A stretch of DNA of 64,000 nucleotides, taken from assembly GCF_019665765.1 (NCBI RefSeq), contig NZ_CP081150.1, forward strand, positions 3,286,001 through 3,350,000. Direction: 5' to 3'. The DNA comes from Deefgea tanakiae (lineage in GTDB: Bacteria > Pseudomonadota > Gammaproteobacteria > Burkholderiales > Chitinibacteraceae). The translations under genes were made by a program, and so were the position numbers. Positions within the stretch are counted from its first letter, which is position 1, and every line of letters begins with the position of its first letter. Below, in pieces: positions 8,550-21,442 of the stretch. Under the pieces are notes generated by a model. It saw only the letters and a list, made by a program, of their open reading frames with translations. It was not told the DNA's origin and ran no database searches.

Positions 8550-9350
8550 GTGTCCCAACCCAGCGAAACATTACAAGCTTTATGTGCTATTGCCCGCAAG
8601 GTGGCCGCCACCGAAGTGATGCCGCGCTATCAAAAAGTAGTCGCAGAAATCAAGCATGACGGTAGCTTGTTTACCGAAGCTGATTTGGCTGCGCAACAAG
8701 CGTTGCAACGGCTACTGCCTGCCTTAGTTGATTGTCCTGTGCTGGGCGAGGAGATGACGCAGGATGAGCAGGAAAAGCTGTGGGAAACCTGCACGGATGG
8801 CTTGTGGGTGGTCGATCCGATTGATGGCACCAGTAATTTCGCGCATGGATTGCCCTACTTTGCGGTATCGATCGCCTTGTTTCGCGCGCATCGCCCAGTG
8901 ATGGGGGTTGTGTATGTGCCAGTACTGGATGAGTGCTTTGCCGCCGAAGCAGGGCAGGGCGCTTGGTTAAATCAAGATCGCTTGCCGTTTTTGGGTGACG
9001 ATAAAAAATTAAAGCACGCGATGGCTGCCGTTGAAACTAAATGGTTGTCGGGTCATTTGGCGACGCGAATTGTGACCGTGAATCCCTATCATAGCCACCG
9101 AAACTACGGAGCCTCAACCATTGACTGGTGCTGGCTCGCGGCAGGGCGCACAGATGTCATGCTGCATGGTGCTCAGAAACTATGGGATTACGCCGCTGGG
9201 GTGTTGATCTTGCTGGAGTCGGGCGGGCAGGTGGGCTCTATTTTTCATGCAGACTATTGGCAAGAGAATCCATGGCACCGCAGCGCTGTCGCCGCACGGA
9301 CGCCATCACTCTATAAAGCCTGGCAAGCATGGGTACAAGCGAATAAGTAG
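8550..9350 (+). CDS. inositol monophosphatase family protein
   Basis: A Mg2+-dependent phosphatase of the IMPase/FBPase/CysQ superfamily. It shows the three metal-site motifs: GEEMT (about 80), VVDPIDGTSNFAHG (about 99-112) and WDYAAG (about 213-218). The GTG at 8550, preceded by AAAGAGA (8537-8543), gives 266 residues and is preferred over the upstream ATG at 8502, which lacks a ribosome-binding site. Substrate cannot be told from sequence: candidates are inositol-phosphate, histidinol-phosphate, or 3'-phosphoadenosine-5'-phosphate. It stands alone between repeat copy 1 and the convergent rlmJ gene. Confidence 0.88.
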   Translation: MSQPSETLQALCAIARKVAATEVMPRYQKVVAEIKHDGSLFTEADLAAQQALQRLLPALVDCPVLGEEMTQDEQEKLWETCTDGLWVVDPIDGTSNFAHGLPYFAVSIALFRAHRPVMGVVYVPVLDECFAAEAGQGAWLNQDRLPFLGDDKKLKHAMAAVETKWLSGHLATRIVTVNPYHSHRNYGASTIDWCWLAAGRTDVMLHGAQKLWDYAAGVLILLESGGQVGSIFHADYWQENPWHRSAVAARTPSLYKAWQAWVQANK

Positions 9351-9376
9351 GTATTGCTCTGTAGGCTTTAATAAAT

Positions 9377-9404
9377 AATGGCTAGGTGTCTATACCTAGC
9401 CATT
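9377..9404. terminator. hairpin between convergent genes, probable bidirectional terminator
   Basis: AATGGCTAGGT and ACCTAGCCATT form an 11-bp stem with a 6-nt loop, midway between the converging phosphatase and rlmJ genes. There is no long T-run, so termination strength is uncertain. The sequence begins next to GTATTG (9351), suggesting a degraded relative of the palindrome family. Confidence 0.5.
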
Positions 9405-9425
9405 GTGCTGTCTACCCCTTACCAC

Positions 9426-10274
9426 TTAAGCCGCCAATTGCTCCAGTATGTATTTAGCGCCTTTATCGATACCTAAATGTTGCACTAAATAGGGCATCAT
9501 TTCTTTGAGTTCTTTGGCCAAAGTCCATGGCGGGTTCAGGATGAACATCCCGCTGCCATGCATACCAAAGCCATCAACACGTGGCGCATGAATGGTGAGA
9601 GCCACATGCACCCAGCTCTTTGCACCAAGTTTTTTTAATTTCTCTGGCAGTTGCTTGGTTTCTTCGCGTGATAACTGCGGATACCACACGGCATAGGTTC
9701 CCGTTGGGAAGCGTTCCAGTGCCTCTTTGAGCGTTTCTACTACACGCACATAATCATGTTTCTCTTCATACGGCGGATCAATCAACATCAAAGCACGGCG
9801 TGGTGGTGGCGGTAGCACGCTTTTGATGCTGGCAAAACCATCTGCTTGCACTACCTTGGCAGCGCGGCCGGCATCTAGGAAATTTTCGGTGAGTAATTTA
9901 CTGTCGCTCGGATGCAATTCAAATAAACGCAATTTATCATCACGACGTTGCAAAGCCTGTGCTACATATGGCGAGCCAGGATAAAGCTGCAAATGCGCGC
10001 TGCCTGCGTTCAGCTCTTTAACGACATCGATATAGCGTTGCAGCGGCGCGGGTAAATCATTGCGCTGCCACAGCCGCGCGATGCCGGTTTCAAACTCGGC
10101 ATTCTTGGTTGCATAGCCTTGCGTCAGCGAATATACACCCGCACCGGCATGGGTATCGATGTACCACCAAGGCTTGTCTTTTTGATTCATATAGTCGAGC
10201 AACATGACTTCGATACTGTGCTTGAGAACGTCGGCATGATTGCCGGCGTGGAAAGCGTGGCGATAACTGAGCAT
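9426..10274 (-). CDS. rlmJ: 23S rRNA (adenine(2030)-N6)-methyltransferase
   Basis: Methylates A2030 of 23S rRNA using S-adenosylmethionine. The 282 residues match RlmJ length (E. coli 280). It starts with the family signature MLSYRHAFHAGNHADVLKH, has the SAM-site segment IDTHAGAGVYSL (about 39-50) and the catalytic motif LMLIDPPYEEK (about 162-172). It is a single gene on the minus strand, with its start about 210 bp from the rRNA promoter on the other strand. Nothing in the sequence suggests defects. Confidence 0.95.
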   Translation of the reverse strand: MLSYRHAFHAGNHADVLKHSIEVMLLDYMNQKDKPWWYIDTHAGAGVYSLTQGYATKNAEFETGIARLWQRNDLPAPLQRYIDVVKELNAGSAHLQLYPGSPYVAQALQRRDDKLRLFELHPSDSKLLTENFLDAGRAAKVVQADGFASIKSVLPPPPRRALMLIDPPYEEKHDYVRVVETLKEALERFPTGTYAVWYPQLSREETKQLPEKLKKLGAKSWVHVALTIHAPRVDGFGMHGSGMFILNPPWTLAKELKEMMPYLVQHLGIDKGAKYILEQLAA

Positions 10275-10483
10275 ATATATACATATTAAAGAGAACTTGA
10301 ATGCGCTAATTGTACTCGTTCAGGCGTTTTACTTAAGTTTTGATTGCTCCGAAGGTGATTTATTGACGTGCAGCGGACGATAGTAGATTTGCTATTGGCT
10401 ATTTAGTGCGCTTTGGTCTAGATTTAGATGTTATGAAAATCAAAGACTTATCACCTTGCTTGGATTTTCTTTGCCGATAGGTG

Positions 10484-10512
10484 TTGACGGGTCTGCGGGG
10501 CGTGGGTATAGT
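10484..10512 (+). promoter_or_regulatory. rRNA operon promoter
   Basis: TTGACG (10484-10489), a 17-bp spacer and TATAGT (10507-10512) are followed by a GC-rich discriminator (TCGGCCTC), the arrangement expected for a growth-rate and ppGpp controlled rRNA promoter. The 10275-10483 stretch holds no gene; only AT-rich sequence is seen there. Confidence 0.8.
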
Positions 10513-10582
10513 TCGGCCTCTCTGCTGCTGACACAGCAAACGAAACAAGCGGTTCTAAAGCAAGTTTCGGTGTCTAAGCCAC

Positions 10583-10596
10583 TGATCTTTAACAAA
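10583..10596 (+). promoter_or_regulatory. boxA antitermination element in the rRNA leader
   Basis: TGATCTTTAACAAA resembles the boxA consensus bound by NusB/NusE. A near copy, CGATCTTTAACAAA, lies ahead of 23S at 12657. Confidence 0.8.
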
Positions 10597-10597
10597 A

Positions 10598-10621
10598 TAC
10601 AGCCGATGAGTGTGAGTGCTT
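10598..10621 (+). other. left arm of the 16S processing stalk
   Basis: The 24 bases here are complementary, with one exception, to 12292-12315 downstream of 16S. The two arms would form the long stem that RNase III cleaves to release pre-16S rRNA. Confidence 0.85.
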
Positions 10622-10736
10622 GATTTGCAAGTCAAACAAGTGCTTGCATTCACAAATGAGAAATAACTCGATGTTTACATCGAGGCGCTTTAAGTTTTGA
10701 GCGCAAGCCAAGTAGTACAAAATTAGCACAGAGATT

Positions 10737-12271
<1,535 letters not shown>

Positions 12272-12374
12272 AAGAGAAAGACGAACAAATTAAGTACTCA
12301 CACTCATCGGCTGTAGATTTGAAGAATGTCGGATTGATTGAGATGAATAATCTGAATTGAGATGACAACGATAT

Positions 12375-12451
12375 GGGTCAGTAGCTCAGTTGGTTAGAGC
12401 ACCGTGTTGATAACGCGGGGGTCATAGGTTCGATTCCTATCTGACCCACCA
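12375..12451 (+). tRNA. tRNA-Ile(GAT)
   Basis: A 77-nt cloverleaf beginning GGGTCAGTAGCTCAG, anticodon loop TTGATAA (GAT), ending CTGACCC-A-CCA with CCA encoded. It sits in the 16S-23S spacer. Confidence 0.97.
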
Positions 12452-12459
12452 CCTTAGTT

Positions 12460-12535
12460 GGGGGCTTAGCTCATCTGGTAGAGCACCTGCTTTGCAAGCA
12501 GGGGGTGAACGGTTCGAGTCCGTTAGCCTCCACCA
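12460..12535 (+). tRNA. tRNA-Ala(TGC)
   Basis: A 76-nt cloverleaf beginning GGGGGCTTAGCTC, anticodon loop TTTGCAA (TGC), ending AGCCTCC-A-CCA. It is the second spacer tRNA, 8 bp after tRNA-Ile. Confidence 0.97.
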
Positions 12536-12656
12536 TTAGTTTGGTCTGGAACTACCTAGTAGAAAATAGAATTCTATGGATTGCACGATGTATTGTGCAG
12601 TGTATTTTATTCTGGTTTCTAAAATTAGAATGATTCACGAAAGTGAATTGAAATAT

Positions 12657-12686
12657 CGATCTTTAACAAAATAGAAGAAGTAATTA
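12657..12686 (+). promoter_or_regulatory. second boxA and left arm of the 23S processing stalk
   Basis: CGATCTTTAACAAA (12657-12670) repeats the leader boxA. It abuts AATAGAAGAAGTAATTA (12670-12686), which is perfectly complementary to 15912-15928 after 23S, forming the 17-bp outer processing stalk. The remaining 12536-12903 spacer has a further short complement, TTGGGTTGA (about 12768) with TCAACCCAA (about 15831), and no gene. Confidence 0.8.
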
Positions 12687-12903
12687 ATTCCAATAAACAT
12701 TGTTGTGGAATTAGATTTAGAGATTACTGCTTGCAGTGATGGATAAATTTGATTTCAAAGTAAATATATTGGGTTGATTGTATCTGTTCAGTTGAATTGG
12801 TCTCATGCCAGTTTGATTGAACCGCAAGTGAAATGAGAACTCACTTGCAAGTCGCAAATACGATTTCAGTAACTTGAAATACGTTTACGTGTTTGAGGTT
12901 ATA

Positions 12904-15795
<2,892 letters not shown>

Positions 15796-16028
15796 TATAA
15801 CCTGAGACGCGTAATGCGACGAAGATATAGTCAACCCAAAGAAAGTAGAGTGTACGTAAGTGCATGATACGAAAGATAAATACTGAGACAGTGTGGTTGG
15901 AAAGTGTAGTATAATTACTTCTTCTATTGATTTGTGAGTTAGCGCTGTAGGCGTGTTACTAGAAATAGTGCAGCTGAATGCGATAATTCAAAGTGTGGTG
16001 AGAAAACTCACCGCACCAGACAGTTTAA

Positions 16029-16145
16029 TGTCTGGCGACCATAGCGAGGTGGTCCCACTCCTTCCCATCCCGAACAGGACAGTGAAACACCTCAGCGCCG
16101 ATGATAGTGCGGATTGCCCGTGTGAAAGTAGGTCATTGCCAGACT
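16029..16145 (+). rRNA. rrf: 5S ribosomal RNA
   Basis: Begins TGTCTGGCGACC and ends with the complementary GCCAGAC, giving the closing helix. It contains the conserved CCCATCCCGAAC loop. Length is about 117 nt. Confidence 0.95.
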
Positions 16146-16156
16146 TCCCTAAAGAG

Positions 16157-16185
16157 AAGCCCGATTCGAAAGAGTCGGGCTTTTT
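16157..16185 (+). terminator. intrinsic terminator of the rRNA operon
   Basis: AAGCCCGA and TCGGGCTT with an inner TTCGAAAGAG loop, then TTTTT. Confidence 0.93.
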
Positions 16186-16222
16186 GCTGTCCGAAGGAAA
16201 TAGATTGGAATAGACGGGACTA

Positions 16223-16267
16223 GTATTGCTATATAGCTAATGTATATCAATGCATTGATAGTAATAC
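16223..16267. repeat. GTATTG-type palindrome, copy d
   Basis: GTATTGCTAT pairs with ATAGTAATAC (10 pairs, one wobble) across an AT-rich loop containing a second small palindrome. It lies just after the rRNA terminator. Nothing else is visible between 16186 and 16432. Confidence 0.5.
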
Positions 16268-16432
16268 CCGCTACTATTTGAATGCTCGTTAGTTAGGCCA
16301 ATCTCTTTCATTGCCGTATTTTAAATAGCAATAATCGGTGGCAACCAATCGAGATCATCGTGTTGTTGCAAGCATAATCAAATACATACCGCTTTGAATT
16401 TAAGTCTAATCGATTGAACTGGATGTTTTGGC

Positions 16433-16753
16433 ATGATTTGGTATGTCTATATCTTAAATTGTCGCGGTGGGCGCTTATATACGGGGGTCGCACTTGATGT
16501 TGTGCAGCGCTTTGAGGCGCATTGTGCAGGTAAGGGGGCGCGATTTACTCGCGCATTCCTACCCGAGTCGATAATGGCACAATGGCCTTGTGTGAATCAG
16601 CGTGTCGCGCTGCAACTTGAGTATGCAATTAAGCAATTAAGTGCGGCAGACAAAAAGGCATTTGCAGCCGGTCAGCATGGCAAAGTCGGAAAGCATTTAA
16701 GATTTGAGGACTGCATGTGGAGTGCGCCGCCTACTGTAATCGATGAGGATTAA
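16433..16753 (+). CDS. GIY-YIG nuclease superfamily protein (UPF0213/YhbQ-like)
   Basis: A 106-residue single-domain protein. The GIY-YIG core is visible as WYVYILNCRGGRLYTGVALD (residues 3-22, with YVY and YTG standing for the namesake motif), a conserved Arg in VVQRFEAH and a likely catalytic Glu in QLEYAIKQL. Family members of this size are predicted endonucleases of unknown biological role. The gene converges on the permease gene and the two stop codons overlap on the palindromic TTAA at 16750-16753. The ATG at 16433 has no strong ribosome-binding site. Confidence 0.8.
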   Translation: MIWYVYILNCRGGRLYTGVALDVVQRFEAHCAGKGARFTRAFLPESIMAQWPCVNQRVALQLEYAIKQLSAADKKAFAAGQHGKVGKHLRFEDCMWSAPPTVIDED

Positions 16754-18012
16754 AGATCGGCTTGGCTTTCGTTTGTACTTTGGTCGAGCTGTTCTATCGT
16801 TTGGCGTAGCCACCAGACTAATAATAAGCCAGGTATCGCGATGATAGCGGAAGCAACAAAGAAGTTGGCCCAGCCGAGAGAAACAACTAAATAACCCGAA
16901 GCAGGCCCAACGTAAACGCGGCCAAATGAAGCCAGTGCAGATAGAAGCGCATACTGTGTGGCGGTGAAATTAGGGTTACATAAACTCATCAAGAGTGCGA
17001 CCGCAGCTGTGGTGCCCATGCCGCCGGCTAAATTTTCCGCGCTGATGGCAAACATAAGTAGCCCAATGTCGGGGCTACCATGAACTGCAATGAGCCAATA
17101 GCCTAAATTGGTAAAGGCTTGCAGTAGGCCAAAAATCAGTAGTGAGCGAAATAAGCCCCAGCGCAGCATCAGGATCGCGCCCAGAAATCCACCTAACAGC
17201 GTAGCGACTAAGCCAAACACTTTGTAGGCTTGGCCGATAATTGACTTGCTATAACCCATGTCCAATAGAAATTTGGTCGATAAACTGCCCGCAAATGCAT
17301 CACCTAGTTTATAGCCGATCACCAGTGCCAATAAAATCCAAGCCCCTTTTCGAGAGAAAAACTCCTGCAATGGCGCAAAAACGGCTTCACTCAAAGTCCG
17401 AGGAGGGCGTATTTGTAGCCTAGGTTCGGGTGCGATAAAGGTAATGAGAGCCATCCCGCCCATCAATGCCGCCATGACTAGGTATGTTTGCTCCCACGTT
17501 AAATAGCCATCGGCCAAGATGAGCGCAATGGCACCCGAGGTGAGCATCGCCATGCGGTAGCCAAAGACACCAACCGCAGCACCTGCACCACGTTCTTCGG
17601 GTTGTAAAACCTCAGTGCGATAGGCATCAATCACTACGTCTTGGGTGGCGGAGAAAAATGCAATCATCACAGCCAACAAGGCAAACGTGGCTAAATGAGT
17701 TTTGGGGTCGAGGCCACTCATGGTGGCGATAGTGAGGGCGAGTGCAATCTGGCTGACCAAAATCCAGCCGCGTCGGCGGCCGAGCAGCGGCATTGGAAAG
17801 CGGTCGACTAGAGGGGACCAAAGAAATTTCCACGTATACGGCTGGCCAACCAGCGTAAACCAGCCAATCGTTTTAATGTCTAAACCCGCATCAGACAGCC
17901 ATGCCTGAAGCGTCGAGCCGGTGAGCGCCAATGGCAGGCCAGAGGCAAATCCCAGTAACATTGCGGCACAAATACGGCGATTGTTAAAAACGGCGAAGTA
18001 CTTTGAAAACAT
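16750..18012 (-). CDS. ampG: AmpG-like MFS permease (muropeptide transporter family)
   Basis: A 420-residue inner-membrane protein with about 12 hydrophobic segments. N-terminal features of AmpG are present: LLGFASGLPLALTGSTLQAW (about 20-39), the loop with PLVDRFPMPLLGRRRGW (about 68-84), and TQDVVIDAYRTEVL (about 125-138). AmpG imports anhydromuropeptides from the periplasm for cell-wall recycling. The assignment is from recalled family pattern; another sugar-peptide substrate is possible. It is downstream of the exonuclease III gene on the same strand, with a strong palindrome in the 118-bp gap. Confidence 0.8.
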   Translation of the reverse strand: MFSKYFAVFNNRRICAAMLLGFASGLPLALTGSTLQAWLSDAGLDIKTIGWFTLVGQPYTWKFLWSPLVDRFPMPLLGRRRGWILVSQIALALTIATMSGLDPKTHLATFALLAVMIAFFSATQDVVIDAYRTEVLQPEERGAGAAVGVFGYRMAMLTSGAIALILADGYLTWEQTYLVMAALMGGMALITFIAPEPRLQIRPPRTLSEAVFAPLQEFFSRKGAWILLALVIGYKLGDAFAGSLSTKFLLDMGYSKSIIGQAYKVFGLVATLLGGFLGAILMLRWGLFRSLLIFGLLQAFTNLGYWLIAVHGSPDIGLLMFAISAENLAGGMGTTAAVALLMSLCNPNFTATQYALLSALASFGRVYVGPASGYLVVSLGWANFFVASAIIAIPGLLLVWWLRQTIEQLDQSTNESQADL

Positions 18013-18013
18013 G

Positions 18014-18060
18014 GGTATTGCTCTCTATGCTTTTTTTGGTAATTGCTAGGAGGCAATACC
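18014..18060. repeat. GTATTG-type palindrome, copy e
   Basis: GGTATTGC pairs perfectly with GCAATACC. Weaker pairs continue (TCTCTA with TAGGAG) around a loop rich in T. It begins two bases before the ampG start codon on the opposite reading, so on the minus strand it forms part of the ampG 5' untranslated region. Confidence 0.6.
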
Positions 18061-18130
18061 TATTAATTTTTATATGATTAACGCGCGTTGTTGTTTACTG
18101 ATTATGCTTCACTGTATTGCTCGGAATACC

Positions 18131-18904
18131 TTAAAGCGCGTAATCGTAATCAACAATCAATGGCGCGTGATCCGAAAATTTCTCGTTTTTATAAATACTC
18201 GCCTGAGTTGCCGTAGGCGCTAATTTTGGGGTCACGATTTGATAATCAATACGCCAACCGACGTCCTTGGCATAGGCTTGACCGCGATTACTCCACCATG
18301 AGTAGCCAGGAATTTCTGGGTAGAGCGTACGCCAAATATCAACCCACTGCAGCTCACTGAGCATCTTGCTAAACCAAGCCCGCTCTTCAGGTAGAAAGCC
18401 AGAGTTTTTTAGATTACCTTTCCAGTTTTTCAAGTCGATCTCGTTGTGCGCGATATTCCAGTCGCCCATGATGATCACCTCACGGCCCGATGCGGCCAGC
18501 TCGGCTAAGCGAGGCCAGAAATGATCTAGGAATTGGAATTTAACCGTTTGTCGTTCTTCTGATGATGAACCCGATGGTAGGTAGAGCGAAATAATCGAAA
18601 GGTTGCCAAACTGAACCTCTAAATAACGGCCTTCGCTGTCGATGTCGGCGATGCCGAGTCCGACGATGACCTTGTCGGGTTGGCGGCGACAATAGAGACC
18701 GACGCCGCTGTAGCCTTTTTTTTCTGCGTAGTTAAAGTACCCGAATAGGCCGTTGGGATTTTGCATTTCTGGCGTGAGATCTGCTGCTTGCGCTTTTAAT
18801 TCTTGTACGCCGACGACATCAGCATTTTGGGTCGCTAGCCAGTTTAAAAAGCCCTTGGTGGTGGCAGAACGAATACCGTTAAGATTGGCTGAAATGACGC
18901 GCAC
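18131..18904 (-). CDS. xth: exodeoxyribonuclease III / AP endonuclease
   Basis: A DNA-repair nuclease that nicks at abasic sites and degrades 3' ends, acting in base-excision repair. The 257 residues fit the family. Active-site motifs are seen in order: ISANLNGIR (Asn7), VGVQELK (Glu about 34), IIMGDWNIAHN (Asp and Asn about 147-149) and the C-terminal SDHAPLIVDY (Asp-His about 246). The gene starts 77 bp from pyrE on the other strand, sharing a divergent promoter region. Confidence 0.93.
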   Translation of the reverse strand: MRVISANLNGIRSATTKGFLNWLATQNADVVGVQELKAQAADLTPEMQNPNGLFGYFNYAEKKGYSGVGLYCRRQPDKVIVGLGIADIDSEGRYLEVQFGNLSIISLYLPSGSSSEERQTVKFQFLDHFWPRLAELAASGREVIIMGDWNIAHNEIDLKNWKGNLKNSGFLPEERAWFSKMLSELQWVDIWRTLYPEIPGYSWWSNRGQAYAKDVGWRIDYQIVTPKLAPTATQASIYKNEKFSDHAPLIVDYDYAL

Positions 18905-18981
18905 GTAGAGAAATCCTTGTTCAAGGGTGATATGCTTCGGGGCTATTAAAAATGTGTAACGTTTTAGAGGAAATACACCGC

Positions 18982-19623
18982 ATGACTGATTTTCGCCGCG
19001 ACTTCATCCAATTTGCTGTTGATAGCCAAGTACTTTGTTTTGGCGATTTTATCACCAAAGCAGGGCGTGCTTCGCCGTACTTCTTTAATGCGGGACTTTT
19101 TAGCGACGGTACATCGGTCGGCGAATTGGCTCGTTTTTATGCGCAAGCTGCTTTGGCATCGGGTGTTCAATTCGATATTTTGTTTGGGCCTGCCTATAAA
19201 GGTATTGTTCTGGCTTCTGCGACCGCAGTGGCTTTGGCCAATGCAGGGCACAATGTACCATTTGTCTTTAACCGTAAAGAAGCAAAAGATCACGGTGAAG
19301 GTGGTGTTTTAGTTGGCGCTCCCCTCAAAGGCCGTGTGATGATTATTGATGATGTGATTTCTGCTGGCACGTCGGTCCGTGAATCCGTTAAGATTATTCG
19401 CGATGCCGGTGCTGAGCCTGCAGGCGTTTTGATTGCACTAGATCGCATGGAACGAGGTCAAGGCACTTTGTCGGCAGTCCAAGAAGTTGAGCAATCCGTT
19501 GGTATTCCTGTTATTCCTATTGCCAGCTTGCAAGATTTGTTGGGATTTCTTGCAGAGAAAGAGGGAATGACTGACAATCTAACTCGTGTGCAAAATTACC
19601 GTAATCAATACGGTATTGAATAA
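18982..19623 (+). CDS. pyrE: orotate phosphoribosyltransferase
   Basis: Transfers phosphoribosyl from PRPP to orotate to form OMP in pyrimidine synthesis. The ATG at 18982 ([11 protein letters not shown]) has a GAGGAAA ribosome-binding site (18966-18972) and gives 213 residues, the usual length; the ATG at 18952 has none. Motifs are [11 protein letters not shown] (substrate loop), FGPAYKGI (about 70), [13 protein letters not shown] (flexible catalytic loop) and the PRPP signature [13 protein letters not shown] (about 119-131). It is followed after 16 bp by a DUF4124 gene and may be co-transcribed with it. Confidence 0.96.
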   Translation: MTDFRRDFIQFAVDSQVLCFGDFITKAGRASPYFFNAGLFSDGTSVGELARFYAQAALASGVQFDILFGPAYKGIVLASATAVALANAGHNVPFVFNRKEAKDHGEGGVLVGAPLKGRVMIIDDVISAGTSVRESVKIIRDAGAEPAGVLIALDRMERGQGTLSAVQEVEQSVGIPVIPIASLQDLLGFLAEKEGMTDNLTRVQNYRNQYGIE

Positions 19624-19639
19624 TTTTTGAAGGTTGGCT

Positions 19640-20227
19640 ATGCGCTATGTGTTGGTTTTGATATTCGCTGTACTTTGTTTGCCTAGCTATGCTGCGCCAG
19701 TTTATCGCTGGGTGGATGAAACAGGCAAAGTCCAATATAGCGATAAGCCACCAGCAGGTCAGTCGAAAGCGCTGATGGAATTAGATAAGTCAGGTCGCAT
19801 TCGCAAGGGCAATGAGCCGCAGCTTTCTCCGGTGGAGAAAGCTGAGTTAGAGGAAAAAAAGAAAGCGGAACAAGAACGCCGTCGAACAGATAAAGCATTA
19901 TTGCAGTCATTCTCTAAACCAGAAGAAATTGATTTACTCCGCGATCGTCAGGTTGAAGCGGTTCAGGCGGGTATTCAGACGAATCGACTACGCCGTGAAG
20001 CAGTAATAAAACGTGCGGACCAGCAACAGCAACAAGTGCAGCGTTTGCAAAAGTCTAAACGCGCAGTCCCTGCGGACTTGCAAGCGGGTATTGATGTGAG
20101 CCAAAAAGAAATAGAAGACATCGATAAACTATTAATGGCACAACAAAATGAAATCGTCATGATTCATGACCGTGCTGCCACGCAGAAAAAGCGTTTTATT
20201 GAGTTGAAAAACGTTCAGCCTAATTAA
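19640..20227 (+). CDS. DUF4124 domain-containing exported protein
   Basis: About 195 residues. A signal peptide (MRYVLVLIFAVLCLPSYA, cleavage after YAA) precedes a DUF4124 segment, VYRWVDETGKVQYSDKPP, a small domain common in betaproteobacterial periplasmic proteins. The rest is charged and Gln-rich (KRADQQQQQVQRLQKS), predicted coiled coil. ATG 19640 has GAAGG (19630-19634); an in-frame TTG at 19634 is inside that site. No function is established for the family. It sits directly behind pyrE. Confidence 0.8.
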   Translation: MRYVLVLIFAVLCLPSYAAPVYRWVDETGKVQYSDKPPAGQSKALMELDKSGRIRKGNEPQLSPVEKAELEEKKKAEQERRRTDKALLQSFSKPEEIDLLRDRQVEAVQAGIQTNRLRREAVIKRADQQQQQVQRLQKSKRAVPADLQAGIDVSQKEIEDIDKLLMAQQNEIVMIHDRAATQKKRFIELKNVQPN

Positions 20228-20341
20228 GATTGCGTTTTGACAAGGCCTGTTTGGCACGATGATTTTAAGCTGCGGGTTTTACCGTGTTTGATGAGCGCTA
20301 CGGTAATGGCACAATCCCTCCTTTAGAAGAAGTAAGCAAAA

Positions 20342-21115
20342 ATGATAGAACAAAATACGCAAGTACGTGCGGTCCTTGGGATTGATATTGGCGGGACTGG
20401 CATCAAAGGTGCACCAGTTAATATTGATACGGGTGAGTTTTTGGCTGAACGGCATAGGATCGAAACGCCACAGCCAGCGACGCCTGAAGCGGTTGGTAAG
20501 GTGGTTAAAGCCCTGGTGGATCATTTTAAATGGACTGGGCCGATTGGCTGTACGTTTCCGGCGATTGTGCATAACGGCATGACGATGTCGGCTGCGAACG
20601 TTGACCAAAGTTGGATCCAAGCCCCTGCGCAAGAGATTTTGGCTAAAGCAGCGGGACTTCCTTTGGTGTTACTCAATGATGCCGACGCTGCTGGGTTGGC
20701 TGAAGTCGTTTTCGGTGCGGCCAAAGGTCGTGGTGGTAAAACTATTGTCATTACTCTCGGAACGGGGATTGGCAGTGCTTTGATTGTCGATGGGCAACTA
20801 ATCACGAATACTGAGTTTGGCCATCTGATTTTTCCAAGAAATGAGATTGCAGAGAAATATTGCTCAGCCAAAGTGAGAGAAGATTCTGACATGAAGTGGT
20901 CTGAATTTACTGAGCGACTAAATAAATATTTGCTTCACCTACAGTTACTATTTTCTCCTGATTTTATGATCATCGGAGGAGGGATTAGCAAAAAGCATGA
21001 GAAATTCATCCCCGATTTGAAGGATTTGCGTTTTCAAGTTGTTCCTGCGGATTTAAAGAACGATGCTGGTATTGTAGGAGCTGCATTAGAGGCCGCGCGT
21101 TGTAATGGCATCTAA
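20342..21115 (+). CDS. ppgK: polyphosphate glucokinase (ROK family)
   Basis: Phosphorylates glucose using inorganic polyphosphate (often also ATP). The 257 residues match PpgK length and are shorter than typical ATP-only ROK glucokinases. Motifs are the phosphate-binding [14 protein letters not shown] (about 12-25), the catalytic Asp in [13 protein letters not shown] (about 117-129), [18 protein letters not shown] (about 138-155) and NTEFGHL (about 157-163). A polyphosphate kinase gene lies in the same window (37014), so donor synthesis and use are both encoded. Single gene with its own terminator. Confidence 0.88.
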   Translation: MIEQNTQVRAVLGIDIGGTGIKGAPVNIDTGEFLAERHRIETPQPATPEAVGKVVKALVDHFKWTGPIGCTFPAIVHNGMTMSAANVDQSWIQAPAQEILAKAAGLPLVLLNDADAAGLAEVVFGAAKGRGGKTIVITLGTGIGSALIVDGQLITNTEFGHLIFPRNEIAEKYCSAKVREDSDMKWSEFTERLNKYLLHLQLLFSPDFMIIGGGISKKHEKFIPDLKDLRFQVVPADLKNDAGIVGAALEAARCNGI

Positions 21116-21137
21116 CTGAGTTTCGTGTTCAGTACAT

Positions 21138-21169
21138 AAAAATCGCCTGGCATCCGCTGGGCGATTTTT
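21138..21169 (+). terminator. intrinsic terminator of ppgK
   Basis: AAAAATCGCC pairs with GGCGATTTTT around a 12-nt loop. The following 21170-21442 gap upstream of mnmG holds a short CTAGT-AAAA-ACTAG hairpin near 21358 and no gene. Confidence 0.85.
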
Positions 21170-21442
21170 ATGGTGCACTCAGATTTTTGTTTGAATGCCG
21201 ATATTGTTGTCCTTGATACTATAACTACTTTCATTGAGTTACGACGTTAATGTTGATTTACTTGGATAAAATTGAATTAAGCCAGCCGTGCTGCTATCTA
21301 TTTTTGTCGCATCTAACATTTCATCATCAAAACGCTCATCGCTCTATCAGTAAATTTTCTAGTAAAAACTAGTGAATGACTCGCGCAAGTCTCTGTTTTG
21401 CCTTAGAATATTCGCCCTTTGCCCTTATTTTGGAACTGCGCC

